Source: Gemmatimonadaceae bacterium (GTDB taxonomy: Bacteria > Gemmatimonadota > Gemmatimonadetes > Gemmatimonadales > Gemmatimonadaceae). Taken from it: a stretch of DNA of 64,000 bases. Where the stretch lies: positions 248,001 to 312,000 of the forward strand of contig JADKJT010000002.1 of the NCBI GenBank assembly GCA_016720905.1, read 5' to 3'. Below the pieces are notes generated by a model. It was not told the origin of the DNA. It was given only the letters and a program-made list of their open reading frames with translations, and ran no database searches. Position numbers and translations under genes: made by a program. This document shows, piece after piece, positions 25,295 through 32,548 of the stretch. Position 1 is the stretch's first letter; every line of letters starts with the position of its first letter.

Positions 25295-26302
25295 CTACGA
25301 CTGTGAGCCGCCGCACTCCGGACAGAACTTCGCGACTGCGGCAATCGACTTTCCACAATGCAGGCAGAACTTGACCGCTCCCGTTGGTGCGGCGGCGTCG
25401 GAAGCCGCCGGAACGCCGGGCGAGGCCGGCGGCGCGCCACCCATCGTCCCCCGCATGGCGTCGGCCATGGCACTGCCCATACCCATCCCCGCGCCGAGTC
25501 CAACGCCCATTCCCGCCATGCCACCGGAATTGGCGGCGGCAATCGGGATGCTCTGCGCCGCCTGGAACTGGGTGTAGGTGCGCATGTCGCCGATCATGTT
25601 CATCGAGATGCGTTCATCGAGACGCTTCTGCAACTCGTCGGGGAGGGACAGGTTCTCCACCGTGAACGTCTCGAGCTTGAGGCCCAGCTGTTCGAATGAC
25701 GGGGCCACGCTGGCGGCGATCTGCTTGGCCAGCTCGCCCTGATTGGCCGCCATGTCGAGGAACGGCACCTGCGCGTTCGCGAATGCATCGGTGAAACCGT
25801 TGATCACCGCGTTGCGCAACTGCGGCTCGATCTGCTCGACCGTGTACTCCGCGTCGGTGGCGCCGATGCTGGACTGGAACACCACGGGATTGGCCACGCG
25901 AAAGCTGTACACGCCGAACGCGCGCAGGCGCACGGCGCCGAATTCCTTGTCGCGAATGGTGATGGGCTGCTGCGTGCCCCACTTCTGCGCCGTCTGGATG
26001 CGCGTGGAGAAGAAGTAGACGTCGCTCTTGAACGGGGACTCGAAAGCCTTGTCCCAGTTCTGCAGGTTCGTCAGCAGCGGCAGGTTGCTGGTGATGAGCG
26101 TGTGCAACCCGGGTCCGAACTGATCGGCCGCCTTGCCTTCATTGACGAAGAGCGCCAGCTGCGACTCACGCACCGTGAGCTTGCCGCCGCTTTGGATTTC
26201 CATGTCCCGCATGGGGAAGCGGTACATGAGGACTCCAGGGCCCGACTCGGTCCACTGGATGACATCGATGAACTGTTTCCGCAGAAAGTCGCCGAGCGCC
26301 AT
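25295..26302 (-). CDS. SPFH-domain zinc-ribbon protein, operon gene 1
   Basis: A 335-residue protein of the YdjI-like 'virion core' SPFH family (a band-7/stomatin relative). The SPFH domain covers ~15-225, with KLTVRESQLALFVNEGK early and FTVENLSLPDELQKRLDERI late. A Gly/Met-rich flexible segment follows (~255-285), then a C-terminal zinc ribbon (CLHC...CPEC, ~314-329). It has no N-terminal membrane helix, so it is probably cytoplasmic and membrane-associated. Start at 26302 (MALGDFLR) has an AGGAG site. SPFH proteins of this type scaffold membrane patches and often accompany phage-shock or membrane-stress modules. It opens the operon. Confidence 0.9.
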   Translation of the reverse strand: MALGDFLRKQFIDVIQWTESGPGVLMYRFPMRDMEIQSGGKLTVRESQLALFVNEGKAADQFGPGLHTLITSNLPLLTNLQNWDKAFESPFKSDVYFFSTRIQTAQKWGTQQPITIRDKEFGAVRLRAFGVYSFRVANPVVFQSSIGATDAEYTVEQIEPQLRNAVINGFTDAFANAQVPFLDMAANQGELAKQIAASVAPSFEQLGLKLETFTVENLSLPDELQKRLDERISMNMIGDMRTYTQFQAAQSIPIAAANSGGMAGMGVGLGAGMGMGSAMADAMRGTMGGAPPASPGVPAASDAAAPTGAVKFCLHCGKSIAAVAKFCPECGGSQS

Positions 26303-26352
26303 GACCGTCTCCTGGATGCAGCAGTGGGGTGCACTGCGGCTGGTCGCGAGAA

Positions 26353-26382
26353 CGCGCCCCACTCCAACCGGAGCGGGGCGCG
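26353..26382 (-). promoter_or_regulatory. Strong hairpin in the leader of the SPFH operon
   Basis: Arms CGCGCCCC-A-CTCC and GGAG-C-GGGGCGCG with a four-base loop: twelve pairs around one A-C mismatch. There is no T-run on either side. It lies between the bacilliredoxin stop and the SPFH start. It could end the upstream transcript or act as a leader structure of the SPFH operon. Confidence 0.5.
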
Positions 26383-26393
26383 CACTTGTGGTA

Positions 26394-26408
26394 GTCCTAC
26401 GTTAGGAC
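26394..26408. promoter_or_regulatory. Palindrome GTCCTACGTTAGGAC, possible operator
   Basis: A six-base inverted repeat (GTCCTA/TAGGAC, three-base centre) lying just downstream of the candidate minus-strand promoter of the SPFH operon, where a repressor could bind. Confidence 0.35.
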
Positions 26409-26415
26409 CGTTTTC

Positions 26416-26446
26416 ACCCTACGGCAACCGTGCCGGAAAGTGTCAA
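26416..26446 (-). promoter_or_regulatory. Candidate promoter of the SPFH/polyamine operon
   Basis: On the minus strand a perfect TTGACA (26446-26441) is followed, after 19 bases, by TAGGGT (26421-26416). The spacer contains the dyad CGGCA-CGGT-TGCCG (26422-26435). Its TTGACA includes the stop codon of the bacilliredoxin gene. A 19-base spacer with internal dyad is typical of MerR-family-regulated promoters, but no such regulator is visible in the window. Confidence 0.4.
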
Positions 26447-26892
26447 ACGGGTGAGGTGGCTGACGCCGTCGCCGGCGCGCAATACTGGTCGAATGCGGCC
26501 GTCAGGTCGTGGGCAATGTCCTGCGCCGTCCGGCCTTCGATGCGGTGCCGGCCCAGCATGAACACCACGTCTCCGTCTTTCAGCAGCGCGATGCTTGGCG
26601 AGCTGGGCGGATACCCCACGAAGTAGTCGCGCGCCCGATCGGTGGCTTCGCGATCCTGACCGGCGAACACCGTGGTGGCCACATCGGGCTTGATGGCGTG
26701 AGCCATCGCCATGGCAATGGCCGGCCGGGCATTACGGGCGGCGCACCCACACACCGAGTTCACGACCACCAAGGCCGTGCCCTTCTGATCCTTCAGCAGG
26801 GCGTCGACCGCGTCCGCCGTGCGCAGTTCCTCAACACCGACGCGGGTCAGCTCCTGACGCATGGGGATGAGCAACTGTTCGGGATACATCAT
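26443..26892 (-). CDS. BrxA/BrxB-type bacilliredoxin
   Basis: A 149-residue thioredoxin-fold protein of the YphP/YqiW family. The motif VNSVCGCAARNARPA contains the CGC active site, whose first Cys reduces mixed disulfides with low-molecular-weight thiols. Other family features are the N-terminal PEQLLIPMRQELTRVGVEEL and VGYPPSSPSIALLKDG. Start at 26892 (MMYPEQ) has a GAGG site. It follows the GroES-like gene after ten bases. Confidence 0.9.
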   Translation of the reverse strand: MMYPEQLLIPMRQELTRVGVEELRTADAVDALLKDQKGTALVVVNSVCGCAARNARPAIAMAMAHAIKPDVATTVFAGQDREATDRARDYFVGYPPSSPSIALLKDGDVVFMLGRHRIEGRTAQDIAHDLTAAFDQYCAPATASATSPV

Positions 26893-26902
26893 GTATGCTA
26901 CC

Positions 26903-27292
26903 TCAGTATTCGGGGATGTCTTCACGGGCCGTGTCGCGGACAAGCGCGAGAATCGCGGCTTGCGGCACCACCAGGTACTGCTCGTTCTCGAACGTGATTT
27001 CCACTGCTGCCTTGCGGAAGAACAATGCATAGTCGCCCACGCGGGCCTGCATCGGCACGTAGCGCGCCTCGCGATTGGAACCGCCGATACGCCACGGTTC
27101 GTCACCCTGGTCGGTCAGGTCTGGCATGGCCAAGCCGGGACCCGTGGACACGATGTCACCGCCCTGCACCGCCTGACTGTCGATCGCCGACGGCGGCAGG
27201 TAGAGCCCGACTTTGGTGCGCTGCTCACCGTCCTCGACCTTGACGAGGACACGGTCGCCGACGACGAGGAGGCGCTTTTTCGGGATGGTCAT
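26903..27292 (-). CDS. GroES/Cpn10-like co-chaperonin family protein
   Basis: A 129-residue protein. The N-terminal VVGDRVLVKVEDGEQRTKVGLYLPPSA matches the Cpn10 start (mobile loop region around residues 18-40). The body includes GDIVSTGPGLA, DYALFFRKAAVEITFENEQYLVVPQAAILALV, as in GroES. It is longer than classical GroES (~95) owing to an insert (~55-80, DLTDQGDEPWRIGGSNREAR), and no groEL is adjacent, so this is probably an accessory or diverged copy. Co-transcribed with bacilliredoxin. Confidence 0.8.
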   Translation of the reverse strand: MTIPKKRLLVVGDRVLVKVEDGEQRTKVGLYLPPSAIDSQAVQGGDIVSTGPGLAMPDLTDQGDEPWRIGGSNREARYVPMQARVGDYALFFRKAAVEITFENEQYLVVPQAAILALVRDTAREDIPEY

Positions 27293-27313
27293 GGGGGAAA
27301 TCTAAGTGCGTTA

Positions 27314-27369
27314 AGACGGGAGAAGGGAGACGGGAGACGGGAGACATCCGGCTGGACGTCTCCCGTCTC
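27314..27369. repeat. GGGAGAC palindromic repeat, copy 6
   Basis: Left units GACGGGAGAAGGGAGACGG then GGGAGAC (27339-27345), core ATCCGGCTGGAC, right arm GTCTCCCGTCTC (27358-27369). The shortest complete copy and therefore the clearest view of the core: GAC-A-TCC-GGCT-GGA-C-GTC. It lies between the M24 peptidase stop and the GroES-like start on the minus strand. Confidence 0.9.
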
Positions 27370-27374
27370 AAGCC

Positions 27375-28799
27375 TCACCGCACCAGATGAAACGCGGTTT
27401 GCCGCTTGAACGCCCAGCGGACCTTTCCCGCCGCGTCAATGATCACGTCCTCTTCCTGCATCGAACGCACCTGCTGGTTGCCCCACTCGGCCACCGGCGT
27501 GGTGGCCTGCAATTCAACCGAGTACCACATGCCCGGGATGATCGTGTGATCGCCGCGACCCGGGACGCCGTCCTGGTAGTCCCACAGGCCGATCAAGGCG
27601 CCGGCGCCGTGGCCATGCAGACCGATGGGATGGGAGTACAGCGTGCCGTCGATGCCGTCTTTCTTCATGCGTGCCAGGGACGAGCTCAGCACCTGATTGC
27701 CGGTGCGCCCCGGCCGCAGTTCCTCGACGGTGATGTCCTGCAACCGGTTGGAATTCTGCAGCGCTTTCTTGAGTCCCGCCGGCACGTCGGTCTCGCCATC
27801 GCGCAGCACGTACGCCATGTGTTGCGTGTCGGTGTTGAGCCCCATGGCCGTCACACCAAAGTCGCAATGGAGCACGTCGCCCTTGAGGATGACAGGGTTC
27901 ACGCCAACCAGTTCTCCAACGCCAAACTGGCGCTGCACCTCGATGCTGGGTTGGAACCAGGTGCTCAGGCCCAGATCGTTGAGCCGTTGGCGCATCCACC
28001 ACACCACGTCTTCCGTGTGCGTCACACCGGGTGTGATGACCTTCGCGGAGAACGCTTCCTGAATGATGTCCCAGGCCACCCGATTGAGATTCAGGAACTC
28101 GGCTTCCTCTTCGGGCTGGCGTGAGGCAATGAGGTCGACCGCCATCGCTTCGGCCGGCACGATCTTCGCACCCCACTGCGGACCGAGCGCCTGCAGCATG
28201 CCGTCGCGTTCGCCCGACGACAGGCCATCGGCAAACGCGAACGTGCGCGACGTGTTCACAGCAATCTTCTTCGGCTGCCGTTCTTCAATGACTTGCTTCA
28301 GCACGTTCCACTGTTCATCGCCCCACAACTCGGCGGTGCGCTCGTTCGTGCCGCTGCCGGCGGCGGGGGCCGCCACGGCTTTCATGCTGCGCACGGCCTT
28401 GAACACGTTGCCCTGCGACGTTCCGCCCAGCGCCAACCGCTCAACGCCGTCCTTCGGTCCCTTGTCGAAGAAGACGTAGATGGTGCGGCGCCGTGCGGCG
28501 AAGGTGGTGGGCGACGTGATGGCGGTGAACAGCGGGTCCTCGGCATACTCACGCATGGGGACCACCCACATGTCCACGCCGGCTCGACGCATCAGCGCCG
28601 GCAGCGTGCGTTCCATGCGGAGTTCCAGCCACTTCTGCTGTCTGAACGCTTGATCACGCAGCGTGCCGAACGGTCGAAGCGTATCCGCCGCCGGCGATCC
28701 GGACGTGCGGGCGCCGGGCGAGGCCGGCACCACCACGGGCTGCGCCGCGGCAGCGGCGAATGGCAGACTCAGGGCAGCAAGGAGCGCGAAGCGATGCAT
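27375..28799 (-). CDS. Secreted M24-family (Xaa-Pro aminopeptidase-like) metallopeptidase
   Basis: A 474-residue protein with a signal peptide (~1-19, AAAAAQ). The N-terminal creatinase-like domain covers ~45-240, and a pita-bread M24 domain ~245-470. Metal-site candidates are HCDFGVTAMGLNTDTQH (two Asp), the His in SHPIGLHGHG, and Glu in YSVELQATTPV and near the end. Such enzymes cleave peptides with proline at the second position. The start at 28799 (MHRFAL) gives the signal peptide. Five bases separate it from the upstream membrane-protein gene. Confidence 0.85.
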   Translation of the reverse strand: MHRFALLAALSLPFAAAAAQPVVVPASPGARTSGSPAADTLRPFGTLRDQAFRQQKWLELRMERTLPALMRRAGVDMWVVPMREYAEDPLFTAITSPTTFAARRRTIYVFFDKGPKDGVERLALGGTSQGNVFKAVRSMKAVAAPAAGSGTNERTAELWGDEQWNVLKQVIEERQPKKIAVNTSRTFAFADGLSSGERDGMLQALGPQWGAKIVPAEAMAVDLIASRQPEEEAEFLNLNRVAWDIIQEAFSAKVITPGVTHTEDVVWWMRQRLNDLGLSTWFQPSIEVQRQFGVGELVGVNPVILKGDVLHCDFGVTAMGLNTDTQHMAYVLRDGETDVPAGLKKALQNSNRLQDITVEELRPGRTGNQVLSSSLARMKKDGIDGTLYSHPIGLHGHGAGALIGLWDYQDGVPGRGDHTIIPGMWYSVELQATTPVAEWGNQQVRSMQEEDVIIDAAGKVRWAFKRQTAFHLVR

Positions 28800-28804
28800 G
28801 ACGT

Positions 28805-29311
28805 CTAGGCCGGATGTGCGGGATGTGGAGGTCGTTTGTCGAGCGAGCGCCGCACGATCTGTACGCTGGCGGCCAGCACCAATGCGAACAGCGTGAGCAT
28901 GATGCCTCGTTCCATCAGGGTCTGGCCAGCCATGGGCCACCAATCAGCCCACGTGGCCAGGCGCGAGCCCAGTCGTTCCCGACCGAATCCAATGAGCAGA
29001 GAACTCATGCCCAGTTCGGCGGCCACCTCGATGAGGATGAACGCCAGCACGCGCATCGGCCAACGTTTGATCGGGAAGTTGCCCAAGTGCCAGGTCAGCA
29101 TCCCGCAGAGAAACAGCGCGCCGACAATGAGGCCGCCCACGAACGCCGCCAGACTGCCGGTGGCGGTGAGCCCCAGCATGAGCGCCCGATAGAGTCGCAG
29201 CACCAGCCCGGTGATCCCCGCCGGTTCCAGCGTGCGCACGGCAAACGCGCGCAGCGGATGCAACCGCTCCTCGCCCCAGTGCACCACGTCGCGCGGAAAG
29301 AACCGAGACAT
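28805..29311 (-). CDS. Integral membrane protein of unknown function
   Basis: A 168-residue protein (from the ATG at 29311) with about three hydrophobic helices: ~45-73 (GSLAAFVGGLIVGALFLCGML), ~83-108 and ~130-150 (MLTLFALVLAASVQIV). Basic tail DKRPPHPAHPA. No family recognised. It runs into the M24 peptidase gene on the same strand. Confidence 0.6.
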   Translation of the reverse strand: MSRFFPRDVVHWGEERLHPLRAFAVRTLEPAGITGLVLRLYRALMLGLTATGSLAAFVGGLIVGALFLCGMLTWHLGNFPIKRWPMRVLAFILIEVAAELGMSSLLIGFGRERLGSRLATWADWWPMAGQTLMERGIMLTLFALVLAASVQIVRRSLDKRPPHPAHPA

Positions 29312-29405
29312 ATCAGGCAAACTACGCTTGGGCCTGCCGCGCGCCAGACGACCATCGCCGCGAACGGGAACGAACCGTCACCATTGCCCGCGCCGGAACG
29401 GTGCT

Positions 29406-30452
29406 TCAGGGCGCGCCGACGGTGGCCAGGAGGAAGGAGACACTTTGTGGCGCATGCGCCGTCCAGTAGCCCCACGTGTGCGCTCCCGGCCATTCGGCAT
29501 ACTGGTGAGACACGCCGAGTCGCAGCAGGGTTTGGTGAAAATCCCGATTCTGATTGATGTACTGATCGTTCACGCCGCAATCGATGAGCAGGCGCGGCAG
29601 CGCGGGTGCCCTGGATGCACCCATCCGGCGAGCCGCCATGGCGCGCCGTGCGAGTTCCGCCGGATCACGTGCGGCCCAGCCAATGGTGTCGCGTCCGAAC
29701 GCCGGCGCCATGTATCGCCACAGACCGCGCGACGAGCGCTCCAGTTCCGCCGTGGTGCCCGCGTACTGTGGCGGAGAGGCGAATGGCGTGGGGCCGAGAT
29801 ATCGGGGTGACAGCACGCCAGAATGGCTCGCAGCGGCCGCAAATACGTCCGGATAGGCCAAGGCCAAGGCCACGGCCCCGTAGCCGCCCATGCTCAGGCC
29901 GGCAATTCCCCGGTGACGTCCGTCTGCATACGTGCGATACCGTCCGTCGACATGCGCCACGATATCGCGGGCGATGTAGTCGTCGTAATGCTGCCAGGGA
30001 ACGCAGTACGCATCGGCGGGCTCTTTCCGAACACGATCAGCGCGGCAGCCGGGCAGGTCAGCCAGTCCGTTCCAGGTGGTATACCACCCGTCGTCGCCGT
30101 CGGGCATGACCACGATAGCCTCCGGCTGACCGGCCGCGAACAGCGAGTCGAGCGTGCGATCGAGTCGCCCCGCGTCGACCCAGTTGCGTTCATCGCCGGT
30201 GAGGCCGTGCAAGTACACCAGCACCGGATATCGGCGCGCCGACGAAACGCGATACGAGGGCGGCAAGTATACGGTGAGTGCCTTGGTGGCGCCCAGGGAC
30301 TGCGACCACAGGCTGTCGGTGTGTACCGTGCCGCGAGGGGGCGCGGCTTGCCCGTGTGCTGCGGTCAGGCCTGCGCCAAGCAGCACCGTGCCCACCCACC
30401 GGCAGGCCATTCGCCGATGTCGCGACAACGATTCCTGCGTGTGTTGGCTCAT
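29406..30452 (-). CDS. Secreted esterase D-family alpha/beta-hydrolase
   Basis: A 348-residue protein with a signal peptide (~1-36, HGQAA). Esterase D/mycolyltransferase-like fold: YPVLVYLHGLTGDERNW (~75-91, oxyanion region), nucleophile elbow GIAGLSMGGYGA (Ser187), acid candidate LLIDCGVNDQYI and final His in EWPGAHTWGYW. Probable carboxylesterase. The start overlaps the stop of the DUF6174 lipoprotein gene (ATGA), indicating coupling. Confidence 0.85.
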   Translation of the reverse strand: MSQHTQESLSRHRRMACRWVGTVLLGAGLTAAHGQAAPPRGTVHTDSLWSQSLGATKALTVYLPPSYRVSSARRYPVLVYLHGLTGDERNWVDAGRLDRTLDSLFAAGQPEAIVVMPDGDDGWYTTWNGLADLPGCRADRVRKEPADAYCVPWQHYDDYIARDIVAHVDGRYRTYADGRHRGIAGLSMGGYGAVALALAYPDVFAAAASHSGVLSPRYLGPTPFASPPQYAGTTAELERSSRGLWRYMAPAFGRDTIGWAARDPAELARRAMAARRMGASRAPALPRLLIDCGVNDQYINQNRDFHQTLLRLGVSHQYAEWPGAHTWGYWTAHAPQSVSFLLATVGAP

Positions 30453-30943
30453 GGTACGAATGTCAGATGGCGGGTCACGTAGGTCACCTCGTCGTCGACT
30501 GCCTGCTTGATCGGATCGAGTGCCACCGTGGTGGGATACCCCGTCGCCGGGTCGAACTCGACGCTGTTGAGCGTGCCTGGCACACCCAGCGCCAGACGGA
30601 TCTCTTCGAACAGCTGATCGACGGCTCGAAACATCGTGAACTGCGCAGACCGCATCTCGACCCCGGTCTCCAGACTCCGGGCGCGCACGATGGTGCCGGC
30701 GGCCACGGTGACTTCGAAATTGGTCGCGCCCGTGACACAGAAGCAGCTGACGCGCTGCTCCATCGTGTAGCTGTTGGACGCCGGTCGCGCGCTGGTCCAT
30801 CGCGCCCGGGCCGCCGCCAACTCGGCGCGTTGCGGCGCCAGCGGGCTGTCGTCACCGCATGCGCCCGCGAGCGACAGCAGCAGCGCCAGAGCGAAGGCGC
30901 GCGCGGGTCGCGCTACCGGAGAATGGTGCCGATGCGTCCCCAT
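30449..30943 (-). CDS. DUF6174-like lipoprotein
   Basis: A 164-residue protein with a lipoprotein signal: LALLLSLAGAC places the lipidated Cys at ~29, followed by GDDS (the Asp at +3 is not an inner-membrane-retention +2). The body has the pattern NSYTMEQRVSCFC (~57-69), typical of DUF6174 proteins, and ends VEFDPATGYPTTVALDPIKQAVDDEVTYVTRHL. Function unknown. Overlaps the lepB gene by 31 bases and the esterase gene by four. Confidence 0.75.
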   Translation of the reverse strand: MGTHRHHSPVARPARAFALALLLSLAGACGDDSPLAPQRAELAAARARWTSARPASNSYTMEQRVSCFCVTGATNFEVTVAAGTIVRARSLETGVEMRSAQFTMFRAVDQLFEEIRLALGVPGTLNSVEFDPATGYPTTVALDPIKQAVDDEVTYVTRHLTFVP

Positions 30944-31704
30944 CGGATATCCGTGATGAATGGCAGTGGGCGATCGCTCTCGTCAGCGCGATACGAGTAG
31001 TACACAAAGACGGGTCGTCCCCGGACATTTTCGCGCGGCACGAACCCCCAATAGCGCCCGTCCTTGGAGTCGTAGCGATTGTCACCGAGCATGAACAGAT
31101 GCTTGGCGGGAACGACCATGGGCCCCCAATCATCAAGCGCCGGCTGCGCGGCGGGCTCACCGATGGGCGCGCCATGGAGCTCGAACTGCTTTTGCCACTG
31201 GAAGAGTGGATGCGAGAACGTGCCATCCCCCTTGGGATTCTGGGAGGCTGCGAAGCCCTGCTTTTGCGGCATGCCGTTCACGTACAGCAACCCACCGCGC
31301 ATCCAGATCGTGTCGCCGGCAATCGCCACGCACCGTTTCACCAAGGTCGGATTGGGATCTTCGGGCTGGTCGACCTGGTTGGGCGACTTGAAGACCACCA
31401 CGTCACCGCGTTTCGGCTCGGCATACCCCGGCAGGTTGATGTCGGTGAACGGGACGTGCGGGCCGTAGGCCAGCTTGTTCACGAACAGCCAGTCGCCGAT
31501 CAACAGCGTGGGGATCATGCTGCCCGACGGGATCCGATAGGCCTCGATCAGGAACGTTCGGAAGAAGAGGAAGAACGCCAGCGTGACGAGAATCGCCTTG
31601 ACGTTTTCCCACAGTGGCGACGGCCCGGTGGACTTGCCCGAGGCACCGGCGCGCATTGCCGCGACGGAACCGGACGGCTTGGAGGACTGCTTCTTCGAGG
31701 CCAC
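30913..31704 (-). CDS. lepB: Signal peptidase I
   Basis: Cleaves signal peptides of exported proteins on the outer face of the inner membrane. The 263-residue protein has one N-terminal membrane helix (~35-52), the catalytic Ser in IPSGSMIPTL (Ser62), the catalytic Lys in LVKRCVAIAGD (Lys123), and the box E motif LGDNRYDSKDGRYWGF. An insert of about 45 residues separates the last two. The start is GTG at 31704. A single GGGAGAC heptamer abuts it, which may be chance. Confidence 0.93.
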   Translation of the reverse strand: MASKKQSSKPSGSVAAMRAGASGKSTGPSPLWENVKAILVTLAFFLFFRTFLIEAYRIPSGSMIPTLLIGDWLFVNKLAYGPHVPFTDINLPGYAEPKRGDVVVFKSPNQVDQPEDPNPTLVKRCVAIAGDTIWMRGGLLYVNGMPQKQGFAASQNPKGDGTFSHPLFQWQKQFELHGAPIGEPAAQPALDDWGPMVVPAKHLFMLGDNRYDSKDGRYWGFVPRENVRGRPVFVYYSYRADESDRPLPFITDIRWGRIGTILR

Positions 31705-31740
31705 GGGAGACGTATGATCGGAGTTGAGGGGTGCAACGAG

Positions 31741-31767
31741 GGGGCGCGTCCCGTCGGGACGCGCCCC
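31741..31767 (-). terminator. Perfect GC-rich hairpin after the SWIB/H1 gene
   Basis: Thirteen-base perfect arms (GGGGCGCGTCCCG/CGGGACGCGCCCC) with a single-base loop, 29 bp beyond the stop of the minus-strand SWIB gene and before lepB. No T-run follows on the minus strand; TCAATTT follows on the plus strand. Likely a terminator or RNA 3'-end stabiliser. Confidence 0.65.
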
Positions 31768-31795
31768 TCAATTTACGCCGGAAGAGCTCCGGAGG

Positions 31796-32242
31796 TTACG
31801 ACAGGTGCTTCGACACCAGCTTGGTCATGTCGAACATGCCGACCTGACCCTTGCCGCCGAAGACCACCTTGAGCTTGTCGTCGGCATTGATCATGCGACG
31901 GTTCTTCGCATCCTGCAGGCCGTTCTTCTTGATGTAGACCCACAGCTTCTTGACCACTTCCGTGCGCGGAACGGCGCCAGCACCGATGACGGCGGCGAGC
32001 GCCGGCGACACCGTGAGGGCCTTCATGAACGCGGCATTCGGCTTGCGCTTGGTGGCGGCCTTCTTGGTGGCCTTCTTCGGGGCGGCGGCCTTCTTGGTGG
32101 CCTTCTTCGGGGCGGCGGCCTTCTTCGTCGCCTTCTTCGGAGCCGCCTTCTTCGTCGCCTTCTTCGGGGCCGCCTTCTTCGTCGCCTTCTTCGGGGCCGC
32201 CTTCTTCGTTGCCTTCTTCGCGGACTTCTTCGCTGGGGCCAT
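31796..32242 (-). CDS. Histone H1-like tail fused to SWIB/MDM2 domain
   Basis: A 148-residue protein. Residues ~1-68 are a Lys/Ala/Pro tail of repeated KKATKKAAP units (seven or so), as in bacterial H1-like DNA-binding proteins. Residues ~72-148 form a SWIB domain: ALAAVIGAGAVPRTEVVKKLWVYIKKNGLQD and DDKLKVVFGGKGQVGMFDMTKLVSKHL. SWIB/H1 fusions are known in Chlamydia and several other bacteria and are thought to act in nucleoid organisation. The start at 32242 has an AGGAGA site; the in-frame upstream extension lacks one. Downstream hairpin at 31741-31767. Confidence 0.9.
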   Translation of the reverse strand: MAPAKKSAKKATKKAAPKKATKKAAPKKATKKAAPKKATKKAAAPKKATKKAAAPKKATKKAATKRKPNAAFMKALTVSPALAAVIGAGAVPRTEVVKKLWVYIKKNGLQDAKNRRMINADDKLKVVFGGKGQVGMFDMTKLVSKHLS

Positions 32243-32548
32243 GAGATCTCCTGAGAGTGTTGACCGGTAGGTCACGTCGTGCGGAAAGGTGCTCCGACTG
32301 TCGCGCGAATGCGCGGACGCACTACACGGACGCGCCACAAACTACAATCACGAGTGCGCTGCGCAATAGGGATTTTCGCAATTTTCCCTCTGAAAATGCA
32401 AATTTCTCCTCTGACGCGATCCGTTTCTCCCTCGACAGCGCACCGTTTTCACGGGAGGATGCGCCATGTTCGCGGCGAACAAGCGTGATATTTCCCCTCT
32501 GAAACACGCTGTCAGGCACGGCGGCCACCGGGTCGCCGACGCGCGCGC
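32243..32548. promoter_or_regulatory. Intergenic region upstream of SWIB/H1 gene with phased repeats
   Basis: A 306-bp gap, more AT-rich than its surroundings. At 32374-32504 it carries motifs of the form TTTCyCCTCTGA with inverted ends TTTC...GAAA: 32383 (TTTCCCTCTGAAAA), 32403 (TTTCTCCTCTGA), 32424 (TTTCTCCCTCGA), a weaker TTTC at 32447, and 32491 (TTTCCCCTCTGAAA). The steps are 20, 21, 23 and 44 bp, so all sites face the same side of the helix. It lies 130-260 bp upstream of the SWIB/H1 start and downstream of nfo. No coding sequence supported. Confidence 0.55.

Noticed and set aside
31705..31711. Single GGGAGAC next to the lepB start as another repeat copy
   Set aside because: One 7-bp match is expected by chance several times in a window this size; there is no second unit or core.
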